Assembly: GCA_038214535.1 (NCBI GenBank)
Contig: JBBQRS010000097.1
Location: forward strand, 1 to 17,987
Source of the DNA: JBBQRS01 sp038214535
GTDB taxonomy: Bacteria; Chloroflexota; Anaerolineae; CG2-30-64-16
DNA: 17,987 bases
Direction: 5' to 3'
The notes below the pieces were generated by a model that saw only the letters and a list, made by a program, of their open reading frames with translations, was not told where the DNA came from and ran no database searches. This document shows positions 13,131 through 17,987 of this stretch, one piece after another. The translations under genes were made by a program, and so were the position numbers. Position 1 is the stretch's first letter. Each line of letters opens with the position of its first letter.

Positions 13131-14381
13131 ATGACGGATGACGCGGAGATGGAACTCTTTCTGGGGTATTTGCGCACGGCGCTCAATCAGCTCTATGAGC
13201 CGCGCACGCTGCGCGCCGGCCCGCTGCCCGCCCTGTTCGGCTTGCAGGATCAGCGCCAGGATGTCGCGGCGCTGCAAACCCTACTCACCGATGCCATCGA
13301 GGCGCTGCGCCCGACCCCGGCAACCCCGCAAGATTCCGGCAGTTGGCGGCTCTATCGGATCCTGCGGCTGCGCTATACCGAGCAAGTGCCCCAGACGGTC
13401 GTCGCCGGTGACATGGGGCTGAGCGTGCGGCACGTGCAGCGCGAAGAGAAGCAGGCCCGCGAGCTGTTGGCGGACTATCTGTGGAAGACGCACCATCTGG
13501 TTGAACGCCGGCATCTGCTGGCCGATGTGGCGGCGCCGCCCGACGACGCGCCGGAAGACGCCGCGCCGACCCGCGTCCAGGAACTGGAACTGCTGCGCGA
13601 CAGCGACCCACCGCAGATCACCGACGTGCAGGCGCTGATCCTGGCCGCGGTGGAGACGGCGCGTCCCCTGTTCCAGGCGCTCGGCATCCAGTGCGAGGTG
13701 GACACGCCCGCCGATCTGCCGCCCGCGCGGGCGCGCCCGCTGCTCATCGAGCAGGGATTGCTCGGCGTGCTGACCGCCGCCGCCGAAGCGCAGGTCGCGC
13801 GCGCGCTCTACGTGGAGGCTGCCGCCGAGGGCGACGCGGTCGCCGTGACGGTAAGCAGCCGCGCCACGCTGACCCGCCTCAGACATGACGACCTTGCCAG
13901 CGCCCGCCAACTCATTGACCTGGCCGGGGGAACGCTGGTCACGCCGGATGACCTCGAGGGGCCGGCCTCCGATCTGCCACTCACGATTCGGCTGCCCCAG
14001 GCGCGGCAAGACACCGTGCTGCTGATTGACGACAATGCCGACGCGCTGCAACTGCTGCAACGCTACCTCAGCGGCACCCCCTATCGTGCGGTGGCTCTGC
14101 GCGACCCCGCGCAGGCCATCGCGTTGGCCGAAGAGTTACGCCCGCGCGCCATCGTGCTCGATGTGATGATGCCGGGCCGCGACGGTTGGGCGCTGCTGGG
14201 GCAGTTCCGCGAGCATCCGCAACTGCACGCCGCGGCGATCATCGTCTGCACGGTGTTGCCGCAGGAACGCCTGGCGCGCACGCTGGGCGCGACGGAGTTC
14301 CTCAGGAAGCCGGTGCACCGGGCGACGCTGCTGGCGACGTTGGATCGGCTGCTGGCCCCGGCGCAAACAGCCGCGGCGTGA
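13131..14381 (+). CDS. HTH regulator with degenerate kinase core and C-terminal receiver domain
   Basis: The only confident plus-strand protein gene, 416 residues. An N-terminal region holds an HTH (about 73-118: RYTEQVPQTVVAGDMGLSVR, then HVQREEKQARELLADYLW) resembling sigma-region-4/LuxR-type helices. The middle (about 165-288) aligns by eye with a histidine-kinase ATPase domain but the N-box (GLLGVLTAAAEA) and both Gly boxes are gone, so it should not bind ATP normally. The C-terminus is an intact receiver: Asp300/Asp301, phospho-acceptor Asp344 in VLDVMMPGRDG, Thr374, Lys393. Start 13131 has AAGGAG 7 bases upstream; an ATG at 13080 behind GGGAGG is also possible and adds 17 mostly basic residues. 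It overlaps the end of the convergent kinase gene by 80 bases and is a likely signalling partner. Confidence 0.8.
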   Translation: MTDDAEMELFLGYLRTALNQLYEPRTLRAGPLPALFGLQDQRQDVAALQTLLTDAIEALRPTPATPQDSGSWRLYRILRLRYTEQVPQTVVAGDMGLSVRHVQREEKQARELLADYLWKTHHLVERRHLLADVAAPPDDAPEDAAPTRVQELELLRDSDPPQITDVQALILAAVETARPLFQALGIQCEVDTPADLPPARARPLLIEQGLLGVLTAAAEAQVARALYVEAAAEGDAVAVTVSSRATLTRLRHDDLASARQLIDLAGGTLVTPDDLEGPASDLPLTIRLPQARQDTVLLIDDNADALQLLQRYLSGTPYRAVALRDPAQAIALAEELRPRAIVLDVMMPGRDGWALLGQFREHPQLHAAAIIVCTVLPQERLARTLGATEFLRKPVHRATLLATLDRLLAPAQTAAA

Positions 14382-16500
14382 AATTGATCACCGTCAGCAG
14401 TTGGCGCGCCGAAAGCCCGTCGGGGTGCGCCAGCGCCAGCCCGCGGCTGACGATCGGATAGGTGGCGGGGTCGCGCGCCGAGATGATAATCACCGGCGTA
14501 TCGCGCAACGCCGGGTCGCTTTGCAGCCGCGCCAGCAGTTCGTAACCGTCCATGTCGGGCATCACCAGGTCGAGCAGGATGGCGTCGGGCGCGTGATTCT
14601 CCAGAATTTGCAGCGCCTCTACCCCCGTCCCCGCCGTCAACACCCGGTAAGCGCGCTCCGCCGAAACCAGCAACCGCCCGAAGAGCTGTAACGCGTCCGG
14701 TTCATCATCCACAATCAGCACCACACCCGACGTGACGCCCACCTGCGCCAGCGTGTCGAGCAAGGTGCGTCTCAGGATCGGCTTCACCAGTCGCGCCGCC
14801 GCGCCCCGCACTGCCGGCTCGTCTTGCGGGCTCGCCACCGCGCAAACCAGCGTCGGAACTTCGGGCGGCGGCCCCCCCTGCGCGTCCAGCCGGTCGAAAC
14901 CTACAACCACCGAGAGATCGTTGAACAGGAAGAGATCGGCCATTTGTTCTGCCAGCGCCGCCCTGGCTCCCGCAACGCCATCCACGGGAATCACTTCGGC
15001 GTCGGGCAGGGAATGCTCGAGCAGGTTGCGCAGCGCGCCGTTCGAGTCGCACACGAGGTAGCGCGAGCGCAGGGGCGTCCGCGGGATCACGGATGGCGTC
15101 GTTCGCCCCACATATTCCCAATCGGGATCCAGCCAGCGTGCGGCGGTTTCGGGCAACGGCCCCGCCGGTGCAAGCGGCAGTTGAAAATAAAACGTCGTGC
15201 CCTTGCCGACCTCGCTGTCAACCCACATGCGCCCATCGTGCAACTCGATGAACTGCCTGGAAATGGACAGGCCCAACCCCGCGCCGCCGTTGCGCCGGCT
15301 GAGCGATGCATCGAGCTGGCTGAAGGGCTGGAACAACCGCCCCAGGTCTTGTGGGCTGATGCCGCGGCCCGTATCCGTAACGGCGACCGTCAGTTGCGCG
15401 CCCTCGCGATAGGCGCGAATCTGCACCCCGCCGGTATCGGTATAACGCCCGGCGTTGCTCAGCAGGTTGAGCAGCACCTCGCGGATGCGCGTGGGGTCGC
15501 AGAAGATGGCCGGCAAATTCTCCGCGACTTCGCTGCGCAGGTAAAGTCCCCTGGACTGGTAGAGCGGGCGCACCCCGATCACCGCCGAATCCAGGACCTC
15601 GCTAAAGCCGACGTACTCGCGATGCAGCGCCATCTGGTCGGCTTCGATCTGGCTCAGGTCGAGCACGTCGTTCACCAACTCGGAAAGATGGCCGGCATTG
15701 CGGCGGATGACGGCGAGATCGGCCAGCAGCGCGGGAGGGATGCGCGCGCCGTAGGCCTCGGGCGCATCGAGGATCATCTCGCTGAACCCGATAATCATGT
15801 TGAGCGGGGTGCGCAGTTCGTGGCTGACGTTGGCGACGAATTGCTGCTTGGCGGCGCGCGCCTCCTCGGCGGCCAGGTGCAGCCCCTGCGCCAGCGCGTT
15901 CATCCGGGTGAGTTGCTCGTTGGTGTGGCTCAACTCGGCGGTGACCTGTTCGAGGATCAGCTTGCGCTCCCCCGCTTCTGCCAACTGGCGTTGCGTCCGG
16001 TCGTAATACTCTCCCGCCCAGCGGATCACATCCCAGATGGGGTAATAGACCATCGCCAGCGCGGCGCAGGCGATCCACAGCAGGGCGATGGGAATGCCGA
16101 TCGTGAACCCATCCGCGGGCAGACCCGTGAGGCGGGGCGCCGCCAGCAGCAAAAGCGTGCCGGCCAGCGCCGTGATCAGCGCCGCGGGCAGCCCCAGCAG
16201 CGCGGCGGCGCACAACACCGGCGCGACGAGCAAGGCAAGCAACGGAGGCTGCCCGGCATCGGCGGCGACCCAGAGGATCAGCGCAGCGAGCGTCGCCAGG
16301 GTGGCGACCTTGCCTACGGTGGGCCGCCACAGTTCGAGCGCGACGCAGACCGCCGCCGCCGCGGCGAACAGCACGAAGATCAGCGGCGACGTGGTGAACA
16401 GCGCCGCCGTGCTGACGCACACGAAGATCACCGCGTTGACCGGCCAGGCGGGGGCGCGCAGTTCGGCGGCAAGGGGCAGGTGTGCATTGGACGCAATCAC
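14302..16500 (-). CDS. Membrane hybrid histidine kinase with two receiver-like domains
   Basis: A 732-residue sensor kinase. About five membrane helices occupy residues 20-155 with no large external domain, then a coiled linker (165-218). The HisKA motif FVANVSHELRTPLN carries His227. The ATPase domain has N-box Asn349 (NLLSNAG), G1 DTGRG (376-380) and G2 GGAGLGLS (405-412). A first receiver-like domain (about 480-585) is degenerate: Asn527 sits where the phospho-Asp should be. The second (about 593-710) has Asp598/Asp599 and Asp644 in LLDLVMPDMDG, but its conserved Lys is replaced in LALAHPDGLS. Start is GTG at 16500 with GGGAGGT just upstream. The final 20-odd Pro/Ala-rich residues are read from DNA antisense to the regulator's receiver domain. 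The signal sensed is unknown. Confidence 0.9.
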   Translation of the reverse strand: MIASNAHLPLAAELRAPAWPVNAVIFVCVSTAALFTTSPLIFVLFAAAAAVCVALELWRPTVGKVATLATLAALILWVAADAGQPPLLALLVAPVLCAAALLGLPAALITALAGTLLLLAAPRLTGLPADGFTIGIPIALLWIACAALAMVYYPIWDVIRWAGEYYDRTQRQLAEAGERKLILEQVTAELSHTNEQLTRMNALAQGLHLAAEEARAAKQQFVANVSHELRTPLNMIIGFSEMILDAPEAYGARIPPALLADLAVIRRNAGHLSELVNDVLDLSQIEADQMALHREYVGFSEVLDSAVIGVRPLYQSRGLYLRSEVAENLPAIFCDPTRIREVLLNLLSNAGRYTDTGGVQIRAYREGAQLTVAVTDTGRGISPQDLGRLFQPFSQLDASLSRRNGGAGLGLSISRQFIELHDGRMWVDSEVGKGTTFYFQLPLAPAGPLPETAARWLDPDWEYVGRTTPSVIPRTPLRSRYLVCDSNGALRNLLEHSLPDAEVIPVDGVAGARAALAEQMADLFLFNDLSVVVGFDRLDAQGGPPPEVPTLVCAVASPQDEPAVRGAAARLVKPILRRTLLDTLAQVGVTSGVVLIVDDEPDALQLFGRLLVSAERAYRVLTAGTGVEALQILENHAPDAILLDLVMPDMDGYELLARLQSDPALRDTPVIIISARDPATYPIVSRGLALAHPDGLSARQLLTVINFTPRLFAPGPAADPTSPAASPGAPAS

Positions 16501-16706
16501 GGAGACCTCCCGATAGCAAACTTCTCTCCGGCAGTCTACCCGATCTTATTTCCGGTGAAAAGCGCCCGCCCTCACCCTGACCCTCCCCGGATTACCGGGG
16601 ACAGGGGTCTCCCACGAGGTTTGAGGGAATCAGATACGCCGCCCTCTCCCAAAGGGAGAGGGCCGGGGAGAGGGCCGCTTTTCCTGCGTAATTCGTAATT
16701 CATAAT
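16501..16706. repeat. Repeat-filled gap: CCCTCTCCC hairpin and short AATTCGTAATTC repeat
   Basis: CCCCGG-ATTA-CCGGGG lies at 16585-16600, and CCCTCTCCC (16642-16650) pairs with GGGAGAGGG (16654-16662) across AAA. GGCCGGGGAGAGGGCC follows. A short direct repeat, TAATTCGTAATTCATAATTC, spans 16689-16708 and provides the TGA stop of the third URO-D-like gene. No T-run terminator and no gene are seen. The kinase gene's ribosome site is at the left edge. Confidence 0.75.
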
Positions 16707-17789
16707 TCACACCGCCCCATACTCCTGTGCGGCCTCATACAGCGCCAGGATGTTCTCCGTGGAGCTGACGGCCTGCAAGTTGTGACACGGCCCGATGATG
16801 AAGCCCGTCCCGTCGGAGGCCAGCGTCTCGATCAGCCACTTCACCTCGCGGCGCACGTCCTCCGGCGTGCCGAAGGGCAAGGTCTGCTGGTTGTCCACCG
16901 CGCTGTGAAAGCAGAGCCGGGCGCCGTACTCCGCCTTGAGCCATGCCAGGTCCCAGTTGCCGCAGCGCCACTGGATCGGGTTCAGGATGTCAATCCCCAT
17001 CTCCGTGAGGCGCGGCAACAGCTTGCGGCAATCGCCGTCGTCGTGGTGAAAGACGATGATGTCGTAAGCGTGCGCCAGGTCAATCCCGCGTTGCACCGCC
17101 GGGCGATAGAACGTGTCGAACACCTGCGGCGAGATCATCAGCCCGGTCTGCGAGCCGAAGTCGTCGGTCACCTGGGTCACGTCTACCAGCCCGCGCGTCG
17201 CCTCGAAGCAACGGCGATGATACTCGTTGAAGAAGTCGGAGATGCGTCCGACGATGTAGTGCGTGAACTCCGGGCGCAGCATCGTATCCATCAGCGACAG
17301 TTCCAGCCCGCGCGTCAGGTTGTGGTAGTAGAACGGGGCCGTGTAGCCGCACATCACGGCGCGATCGGGGAACTGCGCGGCCAGCGCGGGTAACGCGGCA
17401 TAGTCGTACCAGTCGGGGTCGGGCCAGCGATAGGCCTCCAGGTCGGCCATCGTCTCGGCTTCCGCCAGTGAGTAATACACCTGCTCGTCATAGACGCCCG
17501 TGCCATACTTCTGAGGGCGGAAGCCCATGCCCCAGGCATTCTCGTGATACTCGCCGTCCACTTTCAGCGTGGGGCCGATGTAGGGCGGGCTGATGCCGGG
17601 GATGCCGTCTATGTGGAGTTGATCCCACAGGGCCAGATGAGACGCTACGCCGCCGCGCGGATCAATGGCAAAATGGTCGCACAGCCGGTCGTACACTTCG
17701 TCCGTCGCCCAGATATCGGTAGGCACGCGGTCAAACGGCTGGTGATGGATGGCCGCGAGGACGCGCTCGCGGTGGGTCATGGGGGGCAT
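16707..17789 (-). CDS. Uroporphyrinogen decarboxylase-like protein, paralogue C
   Basis: A 360-residue URO-D superfamily protein. The family start MTHRERVLAAIHHQPFDRVP is clear, as are TDDFGSQTGLMISPQVFDTF (208-227), the metal-site region FHHDDGDCRKLLP (247-259), and FHSAVDNQQTLPFGTPEDVR, followed by GPCHNLQAVSSTEN (333-346). The Cys of the HxC motif seen in paralogues A and B is Asp here (His249-Asp250-Asp251), while Cys335-His336 near the C-terminus is kept. The start at 17789 is set by AAGGAGC five bases upstream; an ATG at 17780 would lie 14 bases from it. A longer frame into the contig end is poly-Pro/Gly artefact. A TATGAT -10-like hexamer lies upstream around 17840. The neighbouring kinase does not obviously belong with it. 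Reaction unknown. Confidence 0.87.
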   Translation of the reverse strand: MPPMTHRERVLAAIHHQPFDRVPTDIWATDEVYDRLCDHFAIDPRGGVASHLALWDQLHIDGIPGISPPYIGPTLKVDGEYHENAWGMGFRPQKYGTGVYDEQVYYSLAEAETMADLEAYRWPDPDWYDYAALPALAAQFPDRAVMCGYTAPFYYHNLTRGLELSLMDTMLRPEFTHYIVGRISDFFNEYHRRCFEATRGLVDVTQVTDDFGSQTGLMISPQVFDTFYRPAVQRGIDLAHAYDIIVFHHDDGDCRKLLPRLTEMGIDILNPIQWRCGNWDLAWLKAEYGARLCFHSAVDNQQTLPFGTPEDVRREVKWLIETLASDGTGFIIGPCHNLQAVSSTENILALYEAAQEYGAV

Positions 17790-17874
17790 GGGTGCTCCTT
17801 TGCGTTGTGTGAGGTGGCGCGCAATGCCCCGTATAGTATCATACGCCGGGGGGAAATTGAGAATTACGAACCCC

Positions 17875-17887
17875 TTTGTAGTGGCGG
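17875..17887. repeat. Broken start of palindrome family III, copy 3
   Basis: TTTGTAGTGGCGG resembles the left edge of family III (TTCGTAGTGACGG) with two differences, and is preceded by GAATTACGAACCCC, similar to the flanking AATTACGAA motif. After this point the sequence collapses into G/C runs, so the rest of the element is not readable. Confidence 0.4.
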
Positions 17888-17987
17888 GGGGGGGGGGGGC
17901 GGGGGGGGGGGCCCCCCCCGCACGCCCGCCCACCCCCCGGGGGCGCAGGGGGGGGCGCCCCCCGGCCGCCCGCCGCCCCCCCCGCGC
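17885..17987. other. G/C homopolymer contig end, probable sequencing or assembly artefact
   Basis: About 100 bases are almost only G and C in long runs (for example 12 or more Gs) and match no repeat or gene elsewhere in the window. It begins where a palindrome would be entered. No feature should be called here. Confidence 0.8.

Noticed and set aside
12912..13277. Minus-strand frame of 121 codons upstream of the lipoprotein gene
   Set aside because: Overlaps the regulator's coding start and the RNA candidate on the other strand; no family pattern or ribosome site.
16642..16662. Intrinsic terminator
   Set aside because: The CCCTCTCCC/GGGAGAGGG hairpin has no following T-run on either strand and looks like a dispersed repeat.
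14824..16698. Open plus-strand frame of 624 codons opposite the kinase
   Set aside because: Antisense shadow in high-GC DNA; composition is Arg/Gln/Gly-rich with no domain, and the minus strand encodes all kinase boxes.

Overview
The window looks like a piece of a high-GC bacterial chromosome or metagenomic contig, most likely from the phylum Chloroflexota (inference). Grounds are the gene families (DUF433/DUF5615 pair, tandem UspA, several uroporphyrinogen-decarboxylase-like proteins, a regulator with an N-terminal HTH and C-terminal receiver) and the dense set of unrelated short palindromic repeats between genes. All protein genes but one are on the minus strand.

Layout, left to right. A MATE exporter is cut by the left edge (1-1352). 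Next come a DUF5615/DUF433 toxin-antitoxin pair (1451-2052), a tandem UspA protein (2190-3056), a NifU/IscU-like scaffold with a near-consensus promoter (3200-3655), and a stand-alone GyrI/Cass2-type effector-binding protein (3769-4260). A GH2 beta-galactosidase-type hydrolase (4432-6768) lies between two clusters of an ACACGGAT repeat, with a URO-D-like gene just upstream (6925-7938). A CUT1 sugar ABC transporter follows in minus-strand order: lipoprotein binding protein (12742-11354), a second URO-D-like gene (11258-10128), MalF-type permease (10131-9211) and MalG-type permease (9191-8271). No ATPase gene is present, so a shared MalK/MsmX-type ATPase elsewhere is assumed.

Right of the transporter, a divergent 388-base interval holds a strong plus-strand promoter and a self-complementary segment of about 134 nt that looks like a structured RNA. 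It is followed by a plus-strand regulator (13131-14381) that overlaps tail-to-tail a membrane hybrid histidine kinase (14302-16500). A third URO-D-like gene (16707-17789) follows, and the contig ends in about 100 bases of G/C homopolymer that look like artefact.

Functionally, the centre reads as a carbohydrate uptake and breakdown locus: a lipoprotein captures a sugar or glycoside, two permeases import it, a GH2 enzyme cleaves it, and URO-D-like proteins of unknown reaction are tied to it, one by a 4-base stop/start overlap with a permease gene. The most notable signals are that coupling, the three divergent URO-D paralogues, the RNA candidate, and several unrelated repeat families placed on or beside minus-strand stop codons.
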